The notes: generated from the letters alone by a model not told the origin. Counted from the first letter of the stretch, positions 38,789 through 48,474 are shown. The stretch is 64,000 nt of DNA from Candidatus Azobacteroides pseudotrichonymphae genomovar. CFP2 (GCF_000010645.1 NC_011565.1:124001-188000); one strand, 5' to 3'. Made by a program: numbers and translations.

Positions 38789-40204
38789 CTATCCAACTCC
38801 CTTACGGAGCCGTGAAACTGGAATATTTAACTGTTCACGGTACTTGGCCACCGTTCGACGGGCAATATTATAACCTTTCTTTTTCAACAAATTCGCCAAA
38901 ACATCATCAGTAAATGGATTTTTTTTATCCTCAGTTTTTATAAAAAATTTCAAGATAGCTTTAATTTCACGAGTAGATATTTCCTCTCCCTCCTCATTTA
39001 TCATAGCTTCAGAAAAGAAAAATCGTAATGGATAAATACCCCAATCACTCTGAATATATTTGTTAATAGTTGCTCTTGAAACAGTAGAAATATCATAACC
39101 ACACAGTTGGGAAACATCCTTTAATTTCATTGGTTTCAACGCCTGCTCTTCTCCAGTCAAAAAAAAATCTTGCTGCAATTCAATAATAGCAAGCATTGTA
39201 TTATACAAAGTAGTATTACGCTGTTTGATTGCATCTATGAACCATTGAGCTGAATTTATTTTTTTTTTGACAAAAGCAACCACTTCTCTCTTTTTTAAAC
39301 TTTTGTTGCCAACATTATTCGATAATATCTCACTATATCCTTCATTTACTTTCAAAGTAGGCATATTTCTTTTTGCCATTGTGAAAATTAATTTTCCATC
39401 TATTATTTCTACAATAAAATCAGGTATAATATGTGCCAATTTAGATTCCATGCTGCTTTCACAAATATTCCCGGGTTTAGGATTTAAAAGAGCAACTTCT
39501 CTAATCACATCTTTTAAATTCTCCTTGGATATATTGTATATCTTACAAAGACTATCGTAATGCTTTTTCGCAAAAATTGCAAAATGTTTTTCCAAAATAT
39601 CTATTACTAGACAACGTATTGGTGTTATCTTTTTTCTACGCAACTGCAAAAGCAAACACTCCTGCAAATCCCCCGCACCTATACCTGGTGGATCTAATCC
39701 TTGAATAGATTCCAAAACTTTCTTAATCTCGGATATAGATACATCATGCCCATACTGAAAAGATATATCATCGGATAAGGTCTGAAAGCTCTGGCGAATG
39801 TATCCATTATCATCCATATTGCCAATTATATATTGGCCTATTTTAATTTCTTCTTCAGATAATTCTTTTAGTTTTAACTGATTAAGAAGATATTCATGAA
39901 ATGATTCGGGTTCTGCATAAACCATCTCCCACCGATTAAGAGAACCATTTTGTTGAAATTTATAACTATGTACATTATCTTCTCTTAAAGAACCTCCCAA
40001 AAATGTATCTGATTTATTCAATCTCTCTATTTGTAAACCATATTCATCAGGTTCTGGAATTTCTTCTAATACTGGATTTTCTTCCAACTCTTCATTAATT
40101 CTATTTTCTACCTCTAAAGTAGTAAGTTCCAACAGTTTCGTCTGTTGTATTTGTTGTGGAGAAAATTTTTGTTGCTGTTTATACGAAAGTTGTTGTTTAA
40201 TCAT
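38789..40204 (-). CDS. rpoN: RNA polymerase sigma-54 factor
   Basis: Sigma-54 directs RNA polymerase to -24/-12 promoters that need AAA+ activators. The 471-residue protein has the glutamine-rich activator-interaction region (about residues 1-50, QQQKFSPQQIQQTKLLELTTLEVE), the core-binding domain (about 110-300), a helix-turn-helix, and the RpoN box IARRTVAKYREQLNIPVSRL near the C-terminus. All regions are present. No sigma-54 activator is encoded in this window. It is divergent from recQ and preceded by a -7 octamer 31 bases from its ATG. Confidence 0.96.
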   Translation of the reverse strand: MIKQQLSYKQQQKFSPQQIQQTKLLELTTLEVENRINEELEENPVLEEIPEPDEYGLQIERLNKSDTFLGGSLREDNVHSYKFQQNGSLNRWEMVYAEPESFHEYLLNQLKLKELSEEEIKIGQYIIGNMDDNGYIRQSFQTLSDDISFQYGHDVSISEIKKVLESIQGLDPPGIGAGDLQECLLLQLRRKKITPIRCLVIDILEKHFAIFAKKHYDSLCKIYNISKENLKDVIREVALLNPKPGNICESSMESKLAHIIPDFIVEIIDGKLIFTMAKRNMPTLKVNEGYSEILSNNVGNKSLKKREVVAFVKKKINSAQWFIDAIKQRNTTLYNTMLAIIELQQDFFLTGEEQALKPMKLKDVSQLCGYDISTVSRATINKYIQSDWGIYPLRFFFSEAMINEEGEEISTREIKAILKFFIKTEDKKNPFTDDVLANLLKKKGYNIARRTVAKYREQLNIPVSRLRKGVG

Positions 40205-40234
40205 TCAGTCTCCATATTTCAGTATGTATTTTAT

Positions 40235-40242
40235 CAAAAATA
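40235..40242 (-). promoter_or_regulatory. Candidate -7 promoter element for rpoN
   Basis: On the minus strand this reads TATTTTTG, an exact TAnnTTTG match, giving a leader of about 25 bases. It lies back to back with the recQ element 46 bases away. Confidence 0.4.
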
Positions 40243-40287
40243 CAGCAAGTATCTCTTTTATATAAGGTAAAAATATAAAAAATCCTT

Positions 40288-40295
40288 TACTTTTG
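40288..40295 (+). promoter_or_regulatory. Candidate -7 promoter element for recQ
   Basis: TACTTTTG matches TAnnTTTG exactly and lies 18 bases before the recQ ATG at 40314, implying a leader of only about a dozen bases. This also argues against the TTG at 40293 as the start. Confidence 0.45.
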
Positions 40296-40313
40296 TCTCT
40301 TATCCATTTCATC

Positions 40314-42026
40314 ATGATGAATAGCTTCTACGAAATCTTGAAACAGTATTGGGGATACGATTTTTTCCGTCCCCTACAAGAAGAAATTATTACATCCATC
40401 TATAAGAAGAATGATACACTTGGTTTGATGCCAACCGCTGGAGGAAAATCATTAACTTTTCAAGTGCCAACCTTAAATGCAGAAGGAATTTGTATCGTTG
40501 TTACTCCTCTTATTTCTTTAATGAAAGATCAAGTAGATACTTTGAGACAAAAAGGCATTAAAGCCGCAATGATTCATTCAGGAATGAACCAACAAGAAAT
40601 AATGGTTATTCTCGAAAACTGCACCTTCAGTAATTATAAGTTTCTCTACGTTTCTCCTGAACGTGTGAATACGAAATTATTTCTAGCCAAATTGCAAAAT
40701 ATAAATATCTATATGATTGCAATAGATGAATCTCATTGTATTTCGCAATGGGGATACGACTTTCGACCCTCATATTTACAAATTGTGAAATTACGGGATT
40801 TATTTCCAGATATTCCTGTTTTGGCTTTAACAGCTACAGCTACTCCTGAAGTAATTGATGACATCCAAGAAAAATTACATTTTAAGAAAAAAAATGTCTT
40901 TCGTGGCAATCTTGAAAGAAAAAACATCACTTATGTAGTTCGCCGAACAGAAGACAAATTTTTTGAAATTGTCAAAATTCTCAAAAAAATTTCTGGAAGT
41001 GGAATTGTCTACGTACGAAGTCGTAAAAAAACTAAAGAAATTACAATAGAATTACAACGACAAGGTATTGTAGCCGATTTTTTTCATTCAGGACTAACTA
41101 CTGAAGAAAAAATAAGAAAACAAAATAATTGGAAATCTGGACAATGCCAAGTGATCGTTTGTACAAACGCCTTCGGCATGGGTATAGACAAACCGGACGT
41201 AAAAATAGTGATTCATTTTGAACTACCTTCTTCTTTGGAAGAATATTTTCAAGAAACTGGAAGGGCAGGTAGAGATGGGAGAAAATCCTATGCAGTGGCC
41301 TTATTTTCTAATAAAGATGAATCTTTATTGAAAAAACGAGTTAAAGATGAATTTCCAGAAAAAGAATTTATAAAAGACGTATATGAAAAGCTAGCCTATT
41401 TTTACGAAATAGGAATAGGTATGGGTATCAATACAAAGCACAACTTTGTTATAGAACAGTTTTGTAGTGCCTATCATTACAACATAACTCATGTAGATAA
41501 CGCACTGAAAATTTTAGCCATGTCAAAATATATAGAATACACAAAGGAAACTGACAAACAGTCCAAATTAATCTTTAAAATTGATAGAAACGAATTATAT
41601 AATATAGAAAAATCAAATAGCACATTAGATAATATAATACGGGTTCTACTTCGTTCCTATACCGGACTTTTTACAAATTATGCCTATATCAATGAAAAAT
41701 TACTCTCTCAAAGGGCAAATATAACACTTCACGAATTGTATGAAAGTTTAACATTACTTTCTTTACAGAATGTTGTTCATTATGTGCCAATAAAAAAAGT
41801 ACCAACAATTTATTTTTTACAAGATAGAGAGGAATCAAAATATTTGAAAATTCCTTCATATGCCTATGAAGAACGTTTGGATCGTTTGAAAAAAAAAATA
41901 GATGATATAATCACTTATAGTACATCCACAAACATTTGTCGAAGCAAATTCTTGCTCAATTTTTTTGGAGAAAAAGAAGCCACTAATTGCGGGCAGTGTG
42001 ATGTATGTCTATCCAGAAAACAATAA
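40314..42026 (+). CDS. recQ: ATP-dependent DNA helicase RecQ
   Basis: RecQ is a 3'-5' helicase in recombination and fork repair. From the ATG at 40314 it has 570 residues. Motifs are intact: LMPTAGGKSLTFQVP for Walker A (the usual G-G-G-K-S loop with one Ala), DESHCISQWGYDFRPSY, ALTATATPEV, AFGMGIDKPDV, and motif VI QETGRAGRDG. A winged-helix region follows and the C-terminus holds zinc cysteines including NCGQCDVC. There is no HRDC domain, as in the shorter Bacteroides RecQ type. It is divergent from rpoN. Its conserved motor again contrasts with PriA. Confidence 0.95.
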   Translation: MMNSFYEILKQYWGYDFFRPLQEEIITSIYKKNDTLGLMPTAGGKSLTFQVPTLNAEGICIVVTPLISLMKDQVDTLRQKGIKAAMIHSGMNQQEIMVILENCTFSNYKFLYVSPERVNTKLFLAKLQNINIYMIAIDESHCISQWGYDFRPSYLQIVKLRDLFPDIPVLALTATATPEVIDDIQEKLHFKKKNVFRGNLERKNITYVVRRTEDKFFEIVKILKKISGSGIVYVRSRKKTKEITIELQRQGIVADFFHSGLTTEEKIRKQNNWKSGQCQVIVCTNAFGMGIDKPDVKIVIHFELPSSLEEYFQETGRAGRDGRKSYAVALFSNKDESLLKKRVKDEFPEKEFIKDVYEKLAYFYEIGIGMGINTKHNFVIEQFCSAYHYNITHVDNALKILAMSKYIEYTKETDKQSKLIFKIDRNELYNIEKSNSTLDNIIRVLLRSYTGLFTNYAYINEKLLSQRANITLHELYESLTLLSLQNVVHYVPIKKVPTIYFLQDREESKYLKIPSYAYEERLDRLKKKIDDIITYSTSTNICRSKFLLNFFGEKEATNCGQCDVCLSRKQ

Positions 42027-43217
42027 CTTTTTAGAAAGACAATATTTTACTTCCAATCCCTAAAATAAAGCATTTAAACAATCCCTTCATGAAAATGGGA
42101 AATAATTCTAATATTTGGAAAATAGCAGCTCATATTAGTACACTCTTCTCAATGCACTAAACTAATATGAATTTTTGCAACTATTATAAAATTGGAAAGC
42201 TTCAATTCATCCATTGCTTCTATCAACATCATGTTCGCATTTTCTCACAGAGACTATTGAATCGTTAGATGCAATCGAGAATTCCATTTTCCATTATTTG
42301 ATAATTATTCATCCATTATTTTCTAAATCTCCCTAATATTTTCTTCTTACATGAGCCTGAGCCATGCACTTCAATTCCCAGTTATATACACTATAAATTC
42401 TCAGTCATCACAAATATCGCTTTATTTATTTTTTAATAAAAAAACTGATGATTCTCTTGTTGTTCCTGTAAATTCCGTAAAAGAGTGCTGGAATATTTTT
42501 TTATGTACAAGTAGTTCAAAATAGACCTTTAACACGTCTGAAAACCGATTCCTCTTACGCGAATATCCCAACAATAAGCTTAAAAAAAAATTCCATAGTA
42601 CAAAAACGGAAGCTATTACCTATTAAGAGATAATAGCTTATAGAAATACATAATTAAATGCTATTATAATCCCAACTTACACCTCAGACGGGATTCAGAA
42701 AAATATAATATAATATTGAATTCTTACAATGATATTCGCATCATTATAATTTTTCAACATTGTACAGATTTAAAAAAAGTAATAGGGGAACTCCTCGTAC
42801 AAAGATTTTGTCATACCTTCCATTCTTTCTTTCCTATACATAGATGAAACATCTGTTTTAGATAAAATCAAAGACTAGTTTATTGTACCGATTGCTGAAA
42901 TCCACGTACTACTACTCTCTCCAATCACTACCCATTCGCTGTATCTCTCCAAAAACACTACATTATTCTTGTAGATTTCCAGCAAATAGAAAGGAAATTT
43001 AACTGCTTTGAATTCAAAGTTTTGTATTGCACAACTGCCAACAATAACAAAATTTTTATTCTTAAAATCCTATGAATTTCGATTCTTTCTGAGAATAGAA
43101 ATAAATTTCATTAGCCGTTTTCCCCTTCGCGCTCATCCTCTTACCCAGTACACTATTAAATACAAGAGGAAGGACATGACCCTATTGTAATTAATACTAT
43201 CTTTTACAAAAAGAATT
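42027..43217. other. Gene-free stretch of 1.2 kb between convergent recQ and metA
   Basis: I find no credible coding frame; a 60-codon plus-strand frame at 43008-43190 has no recognisable content. A perfect 9-bp inverted repeat lies at 42610-42639. The rest looks like decayed or neutral sequence. Confidence 0.6.
42610..42639. terminator. Inverted repeat between recQ and metA
   Basis: AAGCTATTA and TAATAGCTT (9 bp, perfect) enclose a 12-base loop. It lacks a T-run and is nearly 600 bases from both stop codons, so a terminator role is uncertain. Confidence 0.3.
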
Positions 43218-44162
43218 TCATTCTTTCACATTCAAATCCTCTAAAAATTCTATTTCCTTTGGATCATAGGGAGTTGCTTGATACACATAGTAATTCAACC
43301 AGTTCTTAAATAGAAGATTAGCATGTGCTACCCAACTAACCAAAACATCCTTGGTAGAATCATTATCTTTGTAGTAATTTTTGGGTATTTCAGTTTGAAT
43401 ACCTTTATCTAAATCCCGCTGATATTCGTTGTGCAATGTATTTGGGGCATACTCTGCATGACCTGTCATAAATATTTCACGACCACAACGAGCTGAAACA
43501 ATATGTACACCTGATTCTTTGGATTCTACAAGCAATTTCAGTCTAGGAACTTTAAGTATATCTTCTTTACGTATCTCTGTATAGCGACTATGTGGAACAT
43601 AAAATTCAGAATCGAACCCACGAAAAAGCGGAACATTACTTCCATTAGTCGTATGTTGAAATACACCAAACATTTTTTTAGCTAATGAATATTTGGGAAT
43701 CCCATAAAAATGATACAGTCCAGCTTGTGCTGCCCAACAAATATACAATGTAGATGTAACATGTTTAGACGCCCAGTCAAATATTTTCTGCAACTCTTCC
43801 CAATAAGTAACCTCTTCGAAGTTCATCAATTCAAGTGGAGCACCAGTAATAATCATACCGTCGTAATTTTCTTCACAGATATCTTCAAAATTTTTATAGA
43901 AAGCCATTAAATGTTCTAAAGAAGTATTTTTGCTTTGATGCTCCTTCATCTTAACAAAAACAACATTTACCTGTAATGGACTATCGGAAAGTAGACGGAC
44001 AAAATCAGTCTCTGTTGCAATTTTAACGGGCATTAGATTCAAAAGCACAATTTTTAATGGACGAATGTCTTGTGCAGATGCTCTTAAGTCGTCCATTACA
44101 AAAATACTTTCTCGTTTAAGAATCTCTATTGCTGGCAAATGGCGAGGGAGATTTAAAGGCAT
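43218..44162 (-). CDS. metA: Homoserine O-acyltransferase, MetA type (predicted acetyl-CoA specific)
   Basis: MetA acylates homoserine at the start of methionine synthesis. The 314-residue protein has the catalytic cysteine in YICWAAQAG (Cys142) and His235/Glu237 in TGHAEY, so it should be active. Residue 111 is glutamate (TGAPLELMNFEEV), and work on this family showed Glu111 favours acetyl-CoA while glycine favours succinyl-CoA, so I predict homoserine O-acetyltransferase activity despite the usual name. Upstream, between htpG and metA, is an 8-bp palindrome at 44190-44209. Downstream lies a 1.2-kb gene-free stretch. Confidence 0.95.
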   Translation of the reverse strand: MPLNLPRHLPAIEILKRESIFVMDDLRASAQDIRPLKIVLLNLMPVKIATETDFVRLLSDSPLQVNVVFVKMKEHQSKNTSLEHLMAFYKNFEDICEENYDGMIITGAPLELMNFEEVTYWEELQKIFDWASKHVTSTLYICWAAQAGLYHFYGIPKYSLAKKMFGVFQHTTNGSNVPLFRGFDSEFYVPHSRYTEIRKEDILKVPRLKLLVESKESGVHIVSARCGREIFMTGHAEYAPNTLHNEYQRDLDKGIQTEIPKNYYKDNDSTKDVLVSWVAHANLLFKNWLNYYVYQATPYDPKEIEFLEDLNVKE

Positions 44163-44189
44163 ATGTTCTAAATTCTTAAATACTAAACC

Positions 44190-44209
44190 AATTCTTTGAA
44201 TAAAGAATT
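44190..44209. promoter_or_regulatory. Palindrome in the metA leader
   Basis: AATTCTTT and AAAGAATT (8 bp, perfect) enclose a 4-base loop, 28 bases upstream of the metA ATG on the other strand's reading. It could be an operator or a leader hairpin. I see no known SAM riboswitch signature around it. Confidence 0.35.
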
Positions 44210-44338
44210 AAGGGAATTTTTATTCTTACTCCAAAGCACTTCAACCAAGATTTTACATCTTCTGTCTTGCTTCACCGAAATTATAAACCAACTTTCTGCT
44301 CATTTAGGTTTACTACAAAAACATCTACCACTCACGAA

Positions 44339-44352
44339 GTCTAAGTTTAGAC
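44339..44352 (-). terminator. Short hairpin just downstream of htpG
   Basis: GTCTA/TAGAC (5 bp, extendable) with a 4-base loop lies about 20 bases beyond the htpG stop codon. It is small and has no clear T-run; it may mark the end of the clpC-htpG transcript. Confidence 0.3.
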
Positions 44353-44372
44353 CACATACAAACTTCAAATTA

Positions 44373-46241
44373 CTACGAAATAAGCTCAATATTACGCTTG
44401 ATAAACCTATTCAATGCTTCTCCTTTCAACAATCCATTAGACAATAATGCTAAATCTACCAATTGACCAACAATACTTTTAGTATTCTCTTTATCAGCGT
44501 CTATCTTTTTTACCAATGGAGAGTCTAAGTTAACAGTCATGGTATAAGAAATAGGCATACCGCCATAAAAATTCATACCTGACTGCATTCCTGCCATCTC
44601 TTTCATACGCCGCATAAATTCATTTTGAGTAATCGTTATGGGAGTAGTTTTTTCACCTAAATGCTCAAATCCTATAACAAAATCAGCGTTCTCCACTGAA
44701 GGTATGGCCGACTTAAACGTTTCAACTAGTATCTTACGTTCCTCCTCTGTCAATTTGACTTCTTTATTTTCACTTTTCTTAATCAGATTGTCAATTACAT
44801 CAGCATCAACACGGACAAAACGAGTTTTTTCTAACTTTCGCTCTAATGTATTCATAAAATGATTATCCAATTGTCCATCCATTACCAATACATTATAAGC
44901 TTTTTCTTTAGCTACATCAACATAAGCGTATTGTTCTTGCTGATTAGTTGTATAAAGATAAATGATGGTTTTATCTTTATCTGTTTGATTCCCCTCTATC
45001 AACGTTTTGTATTCGTCCAAAGTAAAAAATTTTTTATCTGTATTTTCTAATAAAACAAACTTCATTGCTCGTTCACAAAATTTTTCATCCGTAATCATAC
45101 CATAATGAATGAAAACTCTCAGACTACTCCATTTTTCCTCGAATTGCAGGCGACTATTTTTAAAAATATCATCTAAGCGGTCAGAAACTTTCTTTGTGAT
45201 ATAGGTAGAAATTTTTTTTACATTGCTATCAGACTGTAAATAAGAACGAGATACGTTTAAAGGAATATCTGGAGAATCAATTACACCATGCAATAAAGTT
45301 AAAAATTCTGGAACAATACCTTCTACCGAATCAGTTACATATACCTGGTTGCAATATAACTGAATTTTATTTTTTTGCAAATCTATACCGCTTTTTACTT
45401 TAGGGAAATATAATATCCCCGTCAAATTGAATGGATAATCAACATTTAGATGAATCCAAAACAGCGGAATTTCCCCAAATGGATAGAGCTCTTGATAAAA
45501 TTTGGTATAATCTTCATCAGTAAGTTCGGAAGGTTTACGAACCCATAAAGGATTAGTATTATTAATAATATTATCTTCTTCCAATTCTATTGATTTGCCA
45601 TCTTTCCATTCTATTTTTTTGCCAAATACAATAGGGATGGGCAGAAAACGACAATATTTCTTCAATAACGAATCAATCCGATTTTTTTCAAGAAACTCTT
45701 TGCCTTCTTCATCCATATGAAGAATGACATCTGTACCACGTGTTTCCTTTTGAACTTCAATTAAAGTGTATTCTGGCGAACCATCACATTCCCATTTCAC
45801 CGCTGAAATACCTTCTTTCCATGATTTAGTAATAATTTCCACTTTCTTCGAAACCATAAAAGACGAATAGAAACCCAATCCAAAATGCCCTATAATAGAG
45901 TTTATATTATCTTTATATTTACTCAAAAAATCACTGGCTCCAGAAAAAGCAATTTGATTAATATATTTTTCTATTTCGTCGGCAGTTAATCCAACTCCCC
46001 TATCAGAAACAGTCAACGTTCCTTCCTTTTCATCTATACTAATCCGGATATTCAAATTACCCAAATCACCCTTCACTTCTTCGACAGATACTAATGTTTT
46101 CAATTTTTGGGTCGCATCTACAGCATTAGAAACTAATTCACGCAGAAATATTTCATGGTCACTATAAAGAAATTTTTTAATAATAGGGAAAATATTTTCG
46201 GTTGTTACCCCAATATGGCCGGTTTGTTTTTGCGTAATCAT
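44373..46241 (-). CDS. htpG: Molecular chaperone HtpG (Hsp90)
   Basis: HtpG is the bacterial Hsp90 ATPase. Its 622 residues show the GHKL nucleotide-binding motifs LRELVSNAVDATQKL (about residues 34-48), SDRGVGLTADEI, GHFGLGFYSSFMVS and GTDVILHMDEE, plus the middle-domain RSYLQSDSNVKKI arginine region. The start ATG is 13 bases from the clpC stop, so the two chaperone genes form an apparent operon. The sequence is complete, with a C-terminal dimerisation region ending LNRFIKRNIELIS. Confidence 0.96.
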   Translation of the reverse strand: MITQKQTGHIGVTTENIFPIIKKFLYSDHEIFLRELVSNAVDATQKLKTLVSVEEVKGDLGNLNIRISIDEKEGTLTVSDRGVGLTADEIEKYINQIAFSGASDFLSKYKDNINSIIGHFGLGFYSSFMVSKKVEIITKSWKEGISAVKWECDGSPEYTLIEVQKETRGTDVILHMDEEGKEFLEKNRIDSLLKKYCRFLPIPIVFGKKIEWKDGKSIELEEDNIINNTNPLWVRKPSELTDEDYTKFYQELYPFGEIPLFWIHLNVDYPFNLTGILYFPKVKSGIDLQKNKIQLYCNQVYVTDSVEGIVPEFLTLLHGVIDSPDIPLNVSRSYLQSDSNVKKISTYITKKVSDRLDDIFKNSRLQFEEKWSSLRVFIHYGMITDEKFCERAMKFVLLENTDKKFFTLDEYKTLIEGNQTDKDKTIIYLYTTNQQEQYAYVDVAKEKAYNVLVMDGQLDNHFMNTLERKLEKTRFVRVDADVIDNLIKKSENKEVKLTEEERKILVETFKSAIPSVENADFVIGFEHLGEKTTPITITQNEFMRRMKEMAGMQSGMNFYGGMPISYTMTVNLDSPLVKKIDADKENTKSIVGQLVDLALLSNGLLKGEALNRFIKRNIELIS

Positions 46242-46254
46242 AAAATCCTCAATT

Positions 46255-48414
46255 TTATTTACAATTCATTATTATTTTCTTACTCTCTTCATCAAAACCA
46301 ACAGCAACAATATCTCCTTCCTTTACTTTGGATTTGATTATCATATCAGCTAATTCATCTTCCAAATATCGTTGAATCGCCCTTTTCAGGGGTCTTGCAC
46401 CAAGCTGCACATCATACGCCTGCAAAGCAATGAACTCTTTAACTCTATTCCCAATATTTAATTTATATCCCAATGTTTCTACCCGTTTATAAAACTCCTT
46501 CAATTCAAGTTCAACAACTTGACAAATGGCCTTTTCGTCCAATGAATCAAATAATATAATATCATCTATACGATTCAGAAATTCAGGAGTAAATGTTTTA
46601 TTCAAGGCTTTTTGAATCACACTTTGTGAATGTTTTCGATCCCCAATTTCTGTACCAATTGTAAATCCAATACCACGTCCAAAATCTTTTAATTGACGAC
46701 TTCCTACATTGGAAGTCATTATTAAAACAGTATTTTTAAAATCAATCCGGCGTCCCAAACTATCAGTTAAGCGACCTTCATCCATTACCTGCAACAGCAG
46801 GTTAAAAACATCGGCATGTGCCTTTTCTATTTCATCAAAAAGAATAACTGAATAAGGGCGACGTCTTACTTTTTCCGTCAATTGTCCTCCCTCTTCGTAT
46901 CCGACATAACCTGGAGGAGCTCCGACCAAACGCGAAACTGTGAACTTCTCTCTGAACTCAGACATATCGACTCTAATCAAAGCATCTGTTGAATCAAATA
47001 AATATTCTGCTATTTTTTTTGCCAAATACGTTTTCCCTACACCTGTCGGCCCAAGAAACATAAAACTACCAATAGGTTTATTAGGATCCTTCAACCCTAT
47101 ACGATTGCGTTGAATAGCCCTTACTGTTTTTTGAACAGCTTCGTCCTGACCAATAATAACAGATCTAAGGACGGATCCCATTTCCAATAACTTTTGATTT
47201 TCTGCTTTTGTAATACTTTGTATCGGAATTCCACTCATCATAGCGACTACTTCAGCTACTTTCTCGCCATCCACTATTTGGCGATTTTCCTGCAACTCTG
47301 TCTCCCAATGGGATTTAGCAACTTCTAACTCAAGCGACAAACATCTCTCCTCATCACGAAAACCTGCAGCTACCTCAAAGTTCTGAGATTTTACCGCTTG
47401 TAATTTACGTCCTTTAAGTATTTCTATACGTGTTTCCAATTCTTCTATATTCTTCGGGACTACAATATTGGAAATATGCGTTTTCGCCCCGACTTCATCC
47501 ATAGCATCAATAGCTTTATCAGGAAAATTACGATCATTAATATAACGTTCAGTTAATCTTACACACGTATCTAAAGCTTCATCAGTGTAAATTACACTAT
47601 GATGATCCTCATATTGATGTTTGATATTTTCCAAGATTCGACGTGTTTCTTGTGCCGTTGTCGGTTCAACCATTATTTTTTGAAAACGTCTTTCCAATGC
47701 CCCATCTTTCTCTATATTACGATATTCATCTAAAGTAGTTGCCCCAATACATTGAATTTCACCCCTTGCTAAAGCAGGTTTTAAAATATTAGCAGCATCC
47801 ATCGTCCCTGCAACACTACCCGTTCCAATAATTGTGTGAATCTCGTCAATAAACAAAATAATATTCGGATTTTTAGAAAGTTCATTCAATATAGCTTTTA
47901 TTCTTTCTTCAAATTGCCCACGATACTTGGTCCCAGCTACTACAGCGGTCATATCTAAATTGATTACTCGTTTATTAAACAACACACGCGATACCTTCCG
48001 TTGTACAATACGTGAAGCCAACCCTTCCACAATTGCAGATTTACCAACACCAGGCTCGCCAATAAGCACTGGATTATTTTTCTTCCTACGGCTCAAAATT
48101 TGTGATAATCGCTCAATTTCAACTTCTCTGCCAATGACAATATCCAAACATCCTTCCTCAGATGCTTTAGTCAAATCTATACCAAAACTGTCAATTACAG
48201 GAGTATCGTTCGTTTTAGTATCATTGGTTGTATCGCTTCCTCTGAAAGTTTTTTTTCTTATATTCGAAGGATAAGCTTCATCATCATCATCTTCATCATC
48301 ATCAAACATGGCCCCCATTTGTGGCAATGATTGTTTTTCAATACTCACTTTTTTTTTGCCCCAATTCATGCCATTACAGCTTTTTTTATTGTCTTTCAAA
48401 AAAAATTTATTCAT
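46255..48414 (-). CDS. clpC: ClpC-type AAA+ unfoldase lacking the N-terminal Clp_N domain
   Basis: ClpC unfolds proteins for ClpP. From the ATG at 48414 it has 719 residues (738 from 48471), against about 840 for Bacteroides ClpC as I recall. The double Clp_N adaptor/substrate domain (about 150 residues) is missing: a short lysine-rich N-terminus leads directly to the acidic linker FDDDEDDDDEAYPSN and then DTPVIDSFGIDLTKASEEG. Both AAA+ modules are intact: GEPGVGKSA and GPTGVGKTYLAKKIA, with FIDEIH and LFDEIEKAH, the UVR-like middle region, and a RGIGF loop of the (I/V/L)GF type used to dock ClpP. It precedes htpG by 13 bases. Confidence 0.92.
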   Translation of the reverse strand: MNKFFLKDNKKSCNGMNWGKKKVSIEKQSLPQMGAMFDDDEDDDDEAYPSNIRKKTFRGSDTTNDTKTNDTPVIDSFGIDLTKASEEGCLDIVIGREVEIERLSQILSRRKKNNPVLIGEPGVGKSAIVEGLASRIVQRKVSRVLFNKRVINLDMTAVVAGTKYRGQFEERIKAILNELSKNPNIILFIDEIHTIIGTGSVAGTMDAANILKPALARGEIQCIGATTLDEYRNIEKDGALERRFQKIMVEPTTAQETRRILENIKHQYEDHHSVIYTDEALDTCVRLTERYINDRNFPDKAIDAMDEVGAKTHISNIVVPKNIEELETRIEILKGRKLQAVKSQNFEVAAGFRDEERCLSLELEVAKSHWETELQENRQIVDGEKVAEVVAMMSGIPIQSITKAENQKLLEMGSVLRSVIIGQDEAVQKTVRAIQRNRIGLKDPNKPIGSFMFLGPTGVGKTYLAKKIAEYLFDSTDALIRVDMSEFREKFTVSRLVGAPPGYVGYEEGGQLTEKVRRRPYSVILFDEIEKAHADVFNLLLQVMDEGRLTDSLGRRIDFKNTVLIMTSNVGSRQLKDFGRGIGFTIGTEIGDRKHSQSVIQKALNKTFTPEFLNRIDDIILFDSLDEKAICQVVELELKEFYKRVETLGYKLNIGNRVKEFIALQAYDVQLGARPLKRAIQRYLEDELADMIIKSKVKEGDIVAVGFDEESKKIIMNCK

Positions 48415-48474
48415 AATTCCATTTAAGATTAATATCTTCCAAAAATTTAATTCGGGCAAATAACATGCCATCTA

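Noticed and set aside
43008..43190. 60-codon plus-strand frame in the recQ-metA gap
   Set aside because: No recognisable motif, no promoter and no start context; chance in AT-rich DNA is likely.
47927..48274. 115-codon plus-strand frame
   Set aside because: It is antisense to the conserved D1 module of clpC.
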